Positions 1 through 11,333 of a DNA stretch of 64,000 nt are shown here, in pieces. Location of the stretch: the NCBI GenBank assembly GCA_022385805.1, contig MU277732.1, positions 48,874-112,873 of the forward strand, in the 5' to 3' direction. The position numbers were made by a program, and so were the translations under genes. Under the pieces are notes generated by a model. That model was not told the origin of the DNA. It worked only from the letters and a program-made list of their open reading frames with translations, and did no database searches. The number at the start of each line of letters is the position of its first letter. The first letter of the stretch is position 1. The stretch is from Pilatotrama ljubarskyi (taxonomy: Eukaryota; Basidiomycota; Agaricomycetes; Polyporales; Polyporaceae).

Positions 1-1767
1 CTCCCGGGACGGGTAAGACAAGTACAATAGCCGCCGCGCTCAAATACTGGGAAGCAGAGAAGGAGCCGGTCTGGGTCGTCGCGCAGTCAAACGTCGGCGT
101 CAAGAACATCGCGCGCAGCATCATCGAGAAGGGCGTTGATTTCAAGCTCTTCGTTTCCTCCGACTTCCACTTCCAATGGTGAGTGCGGATAAGGCCGCTG
201 CCCTCTCTTCGCCGCTTACTATTATCCGTGAATCACCATTGTTCTGCAGGCACGAACACCTCTACGAGGGCCGGGTCGAAGACACGCTCATCATCAGCGA
301 CGAATTTAACGGTGCGGGCTTCGACGCGCCGCGCAGGATCGGCGACACGAACATCATCCTCTGCACGCTGTCCATGCTTTCGAACGCGAACCTGGTGTCC
401 CAGGAGGTGTTCAAACACCGTCCGGTCAAGCGGCTGATCGTCGACGAGGCCTCGCAGATCGACATGTTCGAGTTCATGGTGCGTCTCCGAGGTTGTTCCG
501 TCGCGGGTCGCTACGTGCATGCTGACGGGCCCACAGCATCTATTTGACAAGTTCACCGAGTTGGAGAAGGTGTGCATGTTCGGCGACCCGAAGCAGCGTG
601 AGTCTCGTCCTACTACGTCATCGCAACAGGTCTCACCGCCATGCGTGTCCGTCACAGTCCCGCCGTACGGCAAAGAGACCGCGCGGAAGATGAAGACGAT
701 CTTCGACTTTCCGCACCTCAAGGACTGTTCCTACTTCTTGAACACTCAATGTATGCGTACTCCCTTCTCGCCAAATCTCAATCATCCATCTTCTCCGCTG
801 ATGTGCCTCCGCAGACCGGATGCCTGTCCCGATAGGCGATTTCATCTCGAAGGAGATGTACAACAAGAAGCTCAAGTCGAGCCATCAAGAAACCAGCCGC
901 GCGTGCGTTCGCATGATCGACGTGAGGAAAGGAAAGGAAGAATCGGATGGTTCGAGCTGGAAGGTGAGCCTACTACGCCGCTGTCAGGTTCCTACGTCGC
1001 ACCCATGCTCATGCTATTGTCTTACTCAGAACACCGAGGAGGGGCATACGGTCGTAAACCTCGTCAGGCACTACTACCACAAGTACAGGCTCGAATTCTG
1101 CGTCATCACCCCGTACGACGCGCAGCGCGCCCTCCTCACCAGACAGCTCGAAGCGGCGGGTCTCCCGTCGGACATCGTCTACAATGTCGACAGCTTCCAG
1201 GGTGCGCCGCTGTTCCCCCCGTCTCCCGTACGCAGAATGCTGACGCCCGCATTGCACATAGGCCACGAAGCGCCCTACGTGATCGTCTCGGCGGTGCGCA
1301 CGACCAGGCCCGGCTTCCTCAGCTTCCAGAACCGGATGAACGTCATGCTCAGCCGCTGCAAGGCCGGCATGGTGCTCGTCACCCAGCGCGCGTTCATCGA
1401 CGGCGGCGGGAAGAACACCTTGCTCGGCAAGCTCGTCCGAGAGTGGGAGTCTGCGCCGAGCGGGGCTGCGGGCGAACCTGTGTGGGCGGACGCGATGGAG
1501 GTCGCGAGCGGACGCGCTAACCTGCCGGGAGTCCCTGGACGGCAGCCCTCGTGTGCGAGCGGCGCCACGGCGAGCTTCGGCGGCGGAACGCCTGCGGCTG
1601 GCTCTGCTGTCGGCAGGATGATTAATCGCGGTCCCGCGGCGCCGGCTCCGAGTGCTGTGGGACAGAGCGGCCCTTCCGGTCAGGCTGGCGGCGGCGGCAA
1701 ACCTTCCAAGAAGGGCAAGGGCGGAGGGTGGAAGAAAGGCCCGAAGAAGACCCCGCCCCCGGCGTAG
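1..1767 (+). CDS. Superfamily 1 helicase (UPF1/NAM7/AAA_12 type), 3' part
   Basis: This is the C-terminal half of an ATP-dependent SF1 helicase, and the 5' end lies outside the window. Read through seven exons (about 3-178, 250-478, 537-597, 658-750, 815-963, 1030-1201, 1262-1767), all helicase motifs appear in order. They are Walker A PGTGKT at the left edge, motif Ia VVAQSN, motif II IVDEAS (Walker B), motif III GDPKQLPPYG, NTQYRMP, ITPYDAQR, motif V VDSFQGHEA and motif VI NVMLSRCK. The six introns are 57-71 nt with GT-AG ends, and the motifs III, YRMP and V are rebuilt exactly across splice joints, which supports the model. The tail after about 1450 is low-complexity, rich in Gly, Lys and Pro, and could bind nucleic acid (inference). 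Family members unwind RNA or DNA in decay or repair; which role applies here cannot be told. It converges on the S28 gene with about 190 nt between stops. Confidence 0.9.
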
Positions 1768-1955
1768 TCTGGTCGACGAGGATGTCTGAACCTAGCGCCC
1801 GTCTTGTATTGTATCGCGTTCAGCAGTAGGGCTGGGAGCATGTACGAGAAGCAGCAGTGGGAGTGTTCTTGTGACTGTTGTACGATTTGTAGCATACATA
1901 AGTACGTACACGAGGTTCTATAGGCGACATCACGGCATGAAGACTACAGACTTTT

Positions 1956-4131
1956 CTATGCAGAGGGCTTCCACTCGGCGAGCCACTTCTGCATGTACGC
2001 CACCGCGGTGTCCTGCACGCTTTGGACCTTCGCGCTCGCCTTTCCCTCGCGCACGAGCAGGTCAGAACAATGGAATCCGTCGGAAAGCAGGTGCGGCTGC
2101 ATGTCCGAGCCCTGGTTCGTTGAACCGTCCGCTGCCACTGTCGCCTCGCGCCACGGGTCATCTGAAAAGCACAACGCCGTATCAAGAACCAGTATCAGTG
2201 TGAGTGAATATGTAGAGACGACGTACTGATGCCGTTTGCAAAGATGAGGCGCTGAGCGGTCGTGTTCCACCCCTTATATGCTGTGTTCACGCCTCGCGCG
2301 TCGGGGACCTCAATCGCGGAGGACACAGTCGAGTTGAAGGCCCCGGGGAACCGATATCCGCATTGTCTCTGTAGACAAGGTGGTCAGCTTCTCGACCGCC
2401 GACAGCGCATGGGGAGGATACTGACCTCTCCCCATGCCGGTGTCACGACACGAGAAGCAATCGTAGGCTGCGTGGAGGGGGCGCCGTCGAAGTAGAAGCC
2501 GAACTCATTGCACCTGCGGCGGGACACGTGCCGTCAGCGGATGTACTACACAGCGCTGTGGTACAAGCTGCGAGCCCAGAGCCCACTCACAGGAGCCATT
2601 GCCAGGATCGGTCCGCATTATCTAAGAATGTGTAGGACCAAAACGGATTCGTCGCGTCATAAGTGCCAAGGCACGTCCTGCGGAGAAGGGAGTGTTAGCG
2701 GAATGCCGCGAGCTTGATGGGGATACATACTCTACAGGGTCATCACCGCAAACTGGGCGCATAGTCAGTGCCGAGCATGCGATGACAGAGAAGCCTCTTA
2801 CTCTGGCTGTAGTACGTAGACTTCCAAAAGTTGCCCCATGCTTGCAGAGCATGATCCAAACCCCAGCCAGACGGACCTGCGCTCACGCCGTTCTTCACCT
2901 CCAACGCATCACAGAACGTGTAGAAGTCGGCACCCGGACCGCTGTCGGGCTGGAGGTCCTGCCACGCCAGGAAGTTCTCTTGCACTGCAAACAACGTGAT
3001 CAGTACCGCTGAGTTCACGTCCGGCGATTCAGAACTTGAACTTACACGCCGCCGCGAAATCATCATTGTGGGAAAGGCCCTGCAGGCCGAAGGTGCTCTT
3101 CAAGGTGTTAATCTGAGTGCTGTCGTTGGAGGCCAAAACCGAGTCGACATGGGAGATGACGGCTTCGATGTCAGCCGAACAGTTCGCCGGCATACCCTGT
3201 CGGATGGGCTCGAAGTAGCCCCAGAAGTCTCTGTGACAACCGTGAGGGTGAGGTGCATTAGAGCCGCACCGAGGAAGACTTACACAATCGCCTGAACGAC
3301 CGCGGATGAGGCGTATCCGGCGTAGAAGACATCTGGCTGGCTGATATCCCGAACGGTGAATCTCCTTGTGCGATCACATGGAGGACAAAGGGGACGCACT
3401 TGCTCATCGTGTAGCTGACCAAGGCACCGCCGTAGCTACCTCCGGTCAAAATCCACGGTGCCTTGCCCGGAGCGAGCTGATCACCCCCCGGCATCGGAAG
3501 GTTGACGTTTTGAGCGAAGTAAACGAGGTCGTCTATTGCCTGCTGCACTGTGTGCACGCGGAAGCTCTCCACAGACAGGTCGGGATACGGGTTGGAGTTG
3601 CCGAAGAATCGGTGTTCGAGAACGACGGTAGCGCCATTGAGCGCTTGCGCGATACGCCCGTTGAGTGTCGCGTTTGTTAGATACGAGGTGTAATCTGCGT
3701 ATGCGCAGTGAGATCATATGCAAAACGGTGGTCACTGGGGCCTCTGATCATTCACCTGATGCGTCAACTTCTCCAGGGGTGAAGAGGATGATCGGGCCGC
3801 CTACAGATATGATGTCAGAGACCGAGTCGCAGCTACAGGGCATACCAAGACGCGCACCTGGCTCGTAGAACTCGTAGGTGTGCCAGTAGCGCTGCTTGAA
3901 CGTGCCAAGGCTAGGGTTGTTGTGGTCGATGAGCTGTTGAAAGACATAGCTGTAGTCGTAAGGCGGTAGCTGCGTGCCGTTGCGGCTGGTAACCGGGAAT
4001 TCCTCAGCGGGACGTTCGACGTGGGGTATGTAGGGCCTCCGACGTGTCATTGCAGGGCCTTTCGCCCGTGCAGGCCGCGCGATGGTTGCATGAGCAAGAA
4101 GAAGAATCGAAGCGAAGTAGGCGAGGAGCAT
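1956..4131 (-). CDS. Secreted serine peptidase of family S28 (proline-specific carboxypeptidase/DPP-II type)
   Basis: Ten exons separated by nine short introns give a complete S28 peptidase. The start at 4131 encodes a hydrophobic signal peptide (MLLAYFASILLLAHA), so the enzyme is predicted to be secreted. The family signature runs through the protein: DYSYVFQQLIDHNNP and FKQRYW near the N-terminus, GGPIILFTPGE, the HRFFGNSNPYPDLS block, nucleophile Ser in GGSYGG (near 3436), YAGYASSAVVQAIVDFWGYFE, catalytic Asp in NGINDPWREAT, and catalytic His in GFHCSDL close to the end. All three triad residues are present. S28 enzymes cleave next to proline at acidic pH, and in wood- or litter-decay fungi they probably help protein nutrition (family knowledge). 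Several joints rebuild motifs exactly, for example YTMSN/QPDVFY and NGI/NDPW. The start and stop are well supported; the exact donor of the intron after FWKST is the least certain point. Confidence 0.9.
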
Positions 4132-5932
4132 CCTGAAGGAAAACTTCGAGGGTACGATAGGGCGAACACAGCAGCCCGTCTGAATGTGTTGGGGACCTCT
4201 GGATTGAGTCCCGCTGGCTACGCAGATCCATTTAACGGACGCTGCGACCCGTCTCGAACTACGTAGCTTCTGGGCGTTCCATGAGCACCGCGGTTCTGTG
4301 CCTCATGGCACGCGGTATGGCTGTCGCATGCGTCAGAGGACGGAAGATAAGAGCGAGCGTTTGGGCGGACTTACAGCGACAGGGACGAATCTTGGTCATG
4401 CACCAGGATGTTTCCTCCGAAGAAGCCACCATTTCTGACCACTTGTATCGACGAGGCAAGGTCTACGTCAAAGCAGACGAGAGCCTTCTGCCAGCGACGG
4501 ACACGTAGGTTAGAAGAACCACCAAGAGGATGACGGGAGAGGTCATCTGCTCCGAAAGTTCACCGAGATACCGGGAAGAAGGCAAGGCGTCCGGTAGAGA
4601 GATGTCACAGGTGCCTCCTGGGCAGGCCCCGAGTCTTCCCTACTGGAAACGGTGCAGTTACAGTCCCAACTGTAATCCGTAGATACACCGCCCAGTTTGA
4701 AGCGCTGTCCATAGGCTTTGGGTTTTTGACGCCCTTTGAGCCGTCGCGGTGACCTGGAATGCTGGAGTGGCGTCCTTCGAGACTTTGCTTGATGAGGAGC
4801 GGAAGGGAGTGATCCCCGTGTGCGCTTACCGGGTCTACTCCCCCCACGCCGTCTCAACCTGATGCGGCCTCTCGAGCTGTAAAATTCAAGGTGTATCATT
4901 CAGTCAAGGAGGCACTACCCCGAGGTGTTCCCGACTGGGACCGTGGCCTTCGGATTTTAACAAGTACAAACAACGGAAGCATGAAGTAACAAGTGCGACT
5001 TCTACGGATCACGGAACCGCCCAAATGCTTGTAGTCGCTCATCTTCGTCTTAGATCCCTCTCTCGTAGAGTGCAAGGACTCGAGCAAGTAGTGATACGAG
5101 CAGAATACCTTCGCATACTCCTGGAGCGATTCCGCGGGCAAGTTAGGGTACAGCTCCTACTATGAACTCTCCGAGGTAGAGCGTGAATCACGTTCGAAGT
5201 TGCCAGACTGAAGAAGCCCATCGACGATGCTCTGGCCCGTGGAGCACGTCACTTCGAGGACCTGAACAAGAGGCCTTTCAGCAGACATGTGTAGGAATAT
5301 CGGCGAGGCGTGAGTTGTGTCCTTGTACTCTGATTGCTACTCGGAACCCTTTCCGTCGGGTCGCGCCTTTACGCTGAAGCTGTAGCTTCAGCGATGTCGG
5401 AGTGCTTGGCGCCTGAAACCGAGTTCACGGGGAAGAGGCTGTACAATCGTCAGACACTTGCATGACAAGAGCCACTCAGTATCATGTACACAAGCGTGGT
5501 TTTCTCCCCGCAAAACTCGGGCTGCATACCTTGAGACGTGCAATTCTGTGACGATCGACGAACGTGACACATTGCCTTACAACAGATGTCCTAGCTTACA
5601 ATTCGGCGCTCTCCCATAGGCAGACGTTCCGATGTGCCCTATGGCGGGAGGGACGAGCACAACAGACACAAAGTGGGGATAGACTCTGCCAAGTCTTCGG
5701 CTGCAGATGCGACGTGTCGTTGGACCTGTATTACTGATTCTTTCCAAGAATGCGCCGCTACGCTGCAGCCTGCCAATGCAGAAATAGCACACCAGAACAA
5801 CTGACCGCGACTCGGACCTTCCTACTCACCGCTCCTTTTCGTAAGATCCGGGCTGTCAGGTCTAGAAGGGCTCCCAATGTGTAGGCTCATTGCCGATCGC
5901 TGGAGCATAGGGGAAAGTGAGCGGTCAGACAA
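4132..5932. other. Intergenic, no recognised gene
   Basis: This is the upstream region of the S28 gene and the downstream region of the F-box gene. A minus-strand stretch at about 5180-4900 stays open and looks peptide-like (it contains LPAESLQEYAKVF), but it has no clear start, splice context or family match. It may be the remnant of a lost gene. The rest shows only short open frames broken in all six phases. No tRNA, simple repeat or transposon end is visible. Confidence 0.5.
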
Positions 5933-7743
5933 TTAACAGCGACCTGCGAACCACTCACAGCTGTCGGGTAGTCCGCCGGTGCCAAATATATCCGGCCTGT
6001 CGTAGTGCCTGTACGTCCACACCAGCCTCATGACGAGACTCAGATATTCGTCCGGGGGCTCCTCGTATTGCGCACCGGTACCCCAGCCGTGCAGCACCTG
6101 GAGCCGGGGCGCCACTATCCAGATTGAGAACGCGAAGGACGAAAAGTCCATCGGCAGGCCCGAATCTAGTATGTGCAAGATGCGGAGGCAATGATTGGGC
6201 CGGAAGTCGCGTCGACGGGTGAAGTCCTGCATGTTATACACCCCGACCGCGAACGCGAGGTGGAGCACCTCCAGGTATTGGCAGCGGGAAAGCAGGTATG
6301 CGATGCTTCTCCAGGATATGGTGCGCCGGACGGACGTTCCCCACTCTCCTAGGAGAACCAGATCGACTAGCAAGGGCCACGCGTCCGCAATACTCTCGAC
6401 ATCCCACCAGATGAACTCCCCGAAGAGGCAGAGGTCCAGCTTAAAGGAGCGCACGTTGTGGAATTCCAGGAGCGGCACCAAGTCCGCCCCCGTCACGCAC
6501 TCCTCGGGTGAGACCGGAGCATTCTCCGCCTCTGGGGGTACGGAGATCTGCCGCATGCGGAGAACCTGGAGAGTGGCCCTGTTGCAACGGTCGCGCAACG
6601 CAACGAAGAATGCGTATACGGCAGGCGCGCCGCACAGTCCCGTAAGCTCAAGGATCACAGTGTGGAGCTGGCAAGTATGCATGCTGCGAATGAAATCCGC
6701 ACAGGGGCCCAGGCTCGGTAGTCGAAGCCACAGTTCTTCTAGCGCTGAGAAGGCAGGGAGAGGAGACAACCCGCACGGGAGCTTCCAGTGCATTCGGTCA
6801 AGCTTCCCAAGGAGGACGTCATCCATGCTCAAGAACACTTTCGCCAAGCGGGGCCTCGAGGCAAGCCCACACAAGAGGGGCATATCTTCCGCGTGAAGAC
6901 GCGCATTGACGGAATATGCACGTAACTCGTCGCAGTTGTACCCAAACTCCTTCGCAGGGCCGACGACGGAAGATGGATGACGTTGGTATACCTGGAGTCC
7001 CGTTGCGGACGGGCATATGTGATGCAGCACTCCGAGGACACCCGCGAGGTCCTGCGGCCTGTACGTGAGCAAGTCGAAGGCAAGCTGTGGTTTGAAGCAG
7101 ATCGCGAGGCTGGTGAATCGCGGGCCAAGGAAGATGGGGAGAAAGCGGGTGATACCCGCGTCGTAGGCGTTCCATCGCAGGCGGCGAAGGTTCGGCAGCA
7201 ACCACGGCTTGCGACGGTGCTGAGATAGCCATGACATTGTCGCAACAGATACGGAGAGCGCTTGTCCAGCGGCACTGGGCCACTCCCAGATCCGGCTCTC
7301 CTGGTCTTCGAACTCGTAGTTGAAGAAACCAAGCGCTTGGATGCGCTGGGCATAATAATCGAACCTCTCCCAGTCCCGTGGCATCAGTGGCCGCAGAGGA
7401 TCCTGTTTGGTACACGCATACAATTCAACGTTCGCCACGGGTGAAGATTCATGCGAACCAGACATACATCGGTCCCTGTCCATTTTCCCTTTGAGTCGTA
7501 CACTTCACCCCACGCGTCGTCAGGGAGGGTGCGCAGAAGAGGGAGCAGGGTGATCTGGTTCCGCCACAAGGAATTCAGAGAAGGCTCAAGGAATAGGCGA
7601 CACGTTCGGGCTAGATGCGCGATGGTTGGATCCTTGAACGTGGGCAGGTGGTAACCGGCGAAGGGATCGCCTGGAGGAAGCTCCAATACAACATAGTGGA
7701 GGATGCGTTCGAAGAGTTCGGGAACTGTGAGACAAAAATGCAT
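5933..7743 (-). CDS. F-box-type protein, family A, copy 1
   Basis: A two-exon gene of 581 codons plus stop. The single intron is 7467-7403 (65 nt, GTATGT...ACAG, phase 0). The N-terminus has the F-box-like pattern of fungal substrate adaptors: MHFCLTVPELFERIL, then ALARTC-type text (IAHLARTCRLFLEPSLNSLW). The remaining ~490 codons have regularly spaced Leu-rich segments such as LEELWLRLPSLGPC and LEVLHLAF, consistent with a degenerate leucine-rich-repeat solenoid. Such proteins usually bind SKP1 through the F-box and recruit targets for ubiquitination, but neither the partner nor the target can be read from sequence. The copy at 19649-21471 shares the intron position and has exactly the same last-exon length (490 codons including stop), so the two are paralogues. 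An upstream in-frame ATG-less extension exists; the start at 7743 was chosen because it aligns with the paralogue's MHHCLLLPDIF start. Confidence 0.8.
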
Positions 7744-8182
7744 GGTGGGGATATAGCGTGTTGAAGTTGTGCTGTCCAGCCGCTGCGCCCGGGTCGTCTT
7801 TTGAAGGTTCGAAGTGAGGGCGCTTATGCTATTGTGGCGCACGAACCGATACGCTCGGCGGCAGTAGTCGTATCCGGCGATGCAAACCTACAATTAAGAA
7901 GTCATGAAGCAGTAACTCTGCGTACCTGTCGTGCGAAGAGAAGAACACAATAAATCGTCGAACAACGAGTTCAATCGGCACAGCGAGGCGGCCGCTCCAT
8001 GACTGGTAGCATACGTTGGGGGTCGAACAGGGCTGCACGACATTGGGAGTATGCGTGCTCAGACGCACCCATGTTGGACGCAGCATACTGTATTTTCCCT
8101 TATTGGTGCAGATAACATTCCTGGCAGCGGCAATACTCGTTCTGGGACTCACCAATTCATGTTTGCAGCGGTCGCACCTGGG
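7744..8182. other. Short intergenic region
   Basis: This lies between the end of the polysaccharide lyase gene and the start of F-box copy 1, both on the minus strand. It must hold the promoter of the F-box gene and the 3' end of the lyase transcript. No clear TATA box or other site was recognised. Confidence 0.4.
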
Positions 8183-9338
8183 TCAAAGTTCATCGTGGCG
8201 GCCCACTTGCTCATCACATGCCTTTAGAATCGCGCCAGAAACGTTCGTAAACCACGCCCGCTGTTCCTTGGGAGACGCCCACTCTGGAGTGTGGCCTGTC
8301 CATGCAATATGTGAGATAAAGTAGCTCTGAATTGGTGACATGAGTACGGACCTCCGAAGAATGTCTGAAAATGCAGGCCCTGAACGCGCGCATTCGGGCC
8401 CTCCTTGGTGCGTAAGACAAGGCGTGTCGCCTTCATGACAGATGTGCCGTTGATGAACACCTCAATCTCCCCTATGAGCATCGAGGTCAGCAAGGCCAAC
8501 ACTATACGTTCTGCAGAGGCGGCGCAGGGCGCGCACCATTGTCCTCTCCAACGTCGTTGATCTTGACGCGCTCCATGACGCGCGTCCACCGACCGGATGG
8601 GAAATTCCACGCGCCTCGCCCTACTGAGAAGCCATAATCGGGGTGTTGAATCGAGCGTGGAGGGACCGCAAGAAGCCGCTTCGTGTTGGCGTCCGTCTGA
8701 GGGATATATGCGTACAGCTCGCCAACGCCATTCTCTCTGACTAAGTATGAGGACATGAATGGCGAGAAACGCGTCGCAGAAGACTAACCGCCACATCAGA
8801 CGCAAGTTGAAGCACTTGCATCGGTCGCTCTGGCGTCCACCGGTGCAGCCATAGGCGGAGTCTCCTGCGCCACCGTCTACAGGCGACGTACTACAGGTCA
8901 GTGTTTGCGACGACGAATTTGATGGTAAAATCACGTACAGATCCCAGGTAGCTTGCCGCCCTTCCTGAAGTCAAAGCCGTCCTCAAAGAGGACATCGTAG
9001 CCCATGATGACCTCGCTATATGCAGATACGTCTGTCAACGCATGAGAGAAGTCTGACGGCCCTCGTAGGTAGAAACCAAAGCCTCCTGAAGGGGCGGACG
9101 AGTTTCCGGGGTTGATGCTCCCCTCCGGGTACACAGCTTCCCAGGCGCGCTGGTCTGGGTCGCCTTCGATTGGTACGGGTGGCCGGACTACGTTATGGGT
9201 CGTCGCAGAAGTCACCTTGTGTACGCCTAGCTCCTTGTCCGAGAGGGCCACGACGGAGACTAGTGGGGTCGTTACAAGATTCGACGTCGTGAAACCGGTC
9301 AGAATCCTGCTTTCAGGGATAGGAAATATGTCCTTCAT
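8183..9338 (-). CDS. Polysaccharide lyase family 14-like enzyme
   Basis: Five exons (9338-8939, 8876-8789, 8736-8537, 8471-8352, 8295-8183) keep phase perfectly and give 306 residues. The family 14 lyase pattern is visible in order: ELGVHKVTSATTHNVV, AVYPEGSINP, GGFGFYLRGP, EVIMGYDVLFEDGFDF followed by KGGKLPGIYGG, KCFNLRLMWRENGVGELYAY, FSVGRGAWNFPSGRWTRV, ERVKIND, and IEVFINGTSV. These lyases cut uronic-acid polysaccharides (alginate or glucuronan) by beta-elimination; the substrate here is not decidable from sequence. The predicted start has no signal peptide, unlike most secreted fungal members, so an unrecognised 5' exon is possible: the frame upstream of the ATG stays open for several codons behind AG acceptors. 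The final motif after HTPEW is short and ends with a Glu/Leu stop context. Confidence 0.8.
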
Positions 9339-11333
9339 GCTGAACGTCACCCCTATAGTGAGGTACTACCAATCAGGCCGTCGTAAATGCTCGGAAGAGG
9401 CGGGAAATGTAAAAGTGCTTGAGCTTCAAGTTGCACGGATAGATGTGGTAAACGTTGGGCCCGGGAATATTGCGCGAAGTTCGGAGCAAGTGTCGCCTTA
9501 GGCGCCCACTACTATAAGGCGCTGACTTTATGGGCGCTTATGGGCGGGAGCGTCCGAATCCCAGTCCATCCACGGGCGGGATATATACGGTGCAAAGAAC
9601 TTACGACGAATCCCGACGATACCAATAGCTAGATCTATGGAAGAGACACAGTTCATAGACCTTATAATTGATGAATATCTTGTAGAAGTAATCGTCAATA
9701 GAGTGGAGGCGGAAAGCCGCAAGTGCACGACACTGGCACCGTCACTGCCTCAGCTGGTGGGATGCATTGGTGATCCATGCATTCACGAGCTTCGGGGACG
9801 ATTGATGACCGCCTTGGAGAATTCGGCACTTGAGGCTCCCTTTGAGGCTCAAGAACCCGAGGAATGGCCACGCTGATCACTTATGTGCATGGGTGAACGA
9901 TACGCTCGCACTGGCGTCGAGTCCGCGAATGGGTATTCATTAGGAAGATACTGCCTAGAACGTGATCTCAAGAACACTTTCGATATCGGGGACGTTGCGC
10001 AGGTGATTGCCCACAGAATGGATGCCGAGATTCTATGTTGCGCCCACGTCCAGAGACTGCGGACGCGTAGACGGTTCCTAGTGGCCGTAGCATTTGAGCA
10101 AAGCCGGGGCGATGGTGGCCAAGTGCCGGCGTCCCGCAAGCCCAGGGGTTGTCGTACCTTTGGTCTCGGGATATACGGAGATGATGCGCGAGATGCTGGG
10201 TGCTATGCCATGGCGCATATACCGACAGAGAGAGCATCATGTCCTTTATCCTGCGGCTTCAGATCCACCTGTATGGCTTTAGCTAATTCGGACTCGCGAC
10301 GAAGCATCTAGGAATCACCGTTTGGACCCACAATGATTTACCCTGCGAGGTCGCTCGCACAGGGCAATATATAGCGATGATCATAGTCAATTGACGGCCG
10401 TAATGCATCGGAGAACGCGATCTGTGTTTGAGGCAATCTCGTTCGATACTGAGGCTGCTTGAGAACATACCATGGTTCTCGATCTTCGCATGTACATACC
10501 GACGGGAATGAAGAGCTTCCTCCGCACACGTGGGAGGCCATCGCTGCGGAACTCCTACAAGATCTGCGGGACTGCCAAGGTCGACGTCCTATCAGCGAGC
10601 GGGGTGATGTACGCAAAAGGCAGAGCTCGCTTGACAGACCAGAGTAACTCTCACATCGCGCTGTGGCGCGTTCGCCAAAGGGAAAGTAAAAGAGATTATT
10701 TCACAGGAAGCCCGTTCCGACAGGCGCGGTGTTCGGAGATGAAATGGGCACATGCACACGGTGCAGTACCCTATGAGCTCGTTGTGTGCGTGTGGGAACC
10801 AGCTGCGCTCGGAAAAAGAGATACCAATTGAAAAGAATGGCTAAATCTGCACCCTGACTGCCTAAGGAAGTGACGATGTGCCGGACCGCCCTGTCGATTC
10901 AGGTAGCGAGACGACCGGCTCGCGGTAACGCAGAAACTGTGCCCAACCTAACAGGATCTGCTTGATCAGCGAGGCGTGCATACATAGGGGGTAGAGACTA
11001 ACCTTGGCTCTATGACCATCAAGGTTTTCCGACATATCTCCAGACAATAGTACAGACGTTGCCTTGAGCTTCGTAACCAATGCCCAAGTACTACCCACAC
11101 TGCAGAAGGGACTGAGACTCTAGACGCAGACATGGAATCATCATGAAAGCACAGCACTGACACTGACAGAACGGGATACGTTGTGCAGTAGACGCCCATT
11201 TGGTCGGGTACCGGACCGGAGAGGATGGTCCGTGCGTGGGAGTATCTGGGTTCCTGGTGTCGGGGGCAATTTGGGATGTGACAGCGCCTTGTCGCGATCT
11301 GTCACCAACCCGCATTCCTGTGACGCCTGCGCA
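9339..11333. other. Intergenic, no recognised gene
   Basis: This stretch separates the lyase gene from the gene at 11334; because the two diverge, it must hold both promoters. A plus-strand open frame at 9637-9876 (79 codons, ATG start, acidic) and another at 10472-10831 (119 codons) are present, but neither shows splice context, composition bias or a family motif that would make it a gene. No RNA gene or repeat was seen. Confidence 0.45.
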
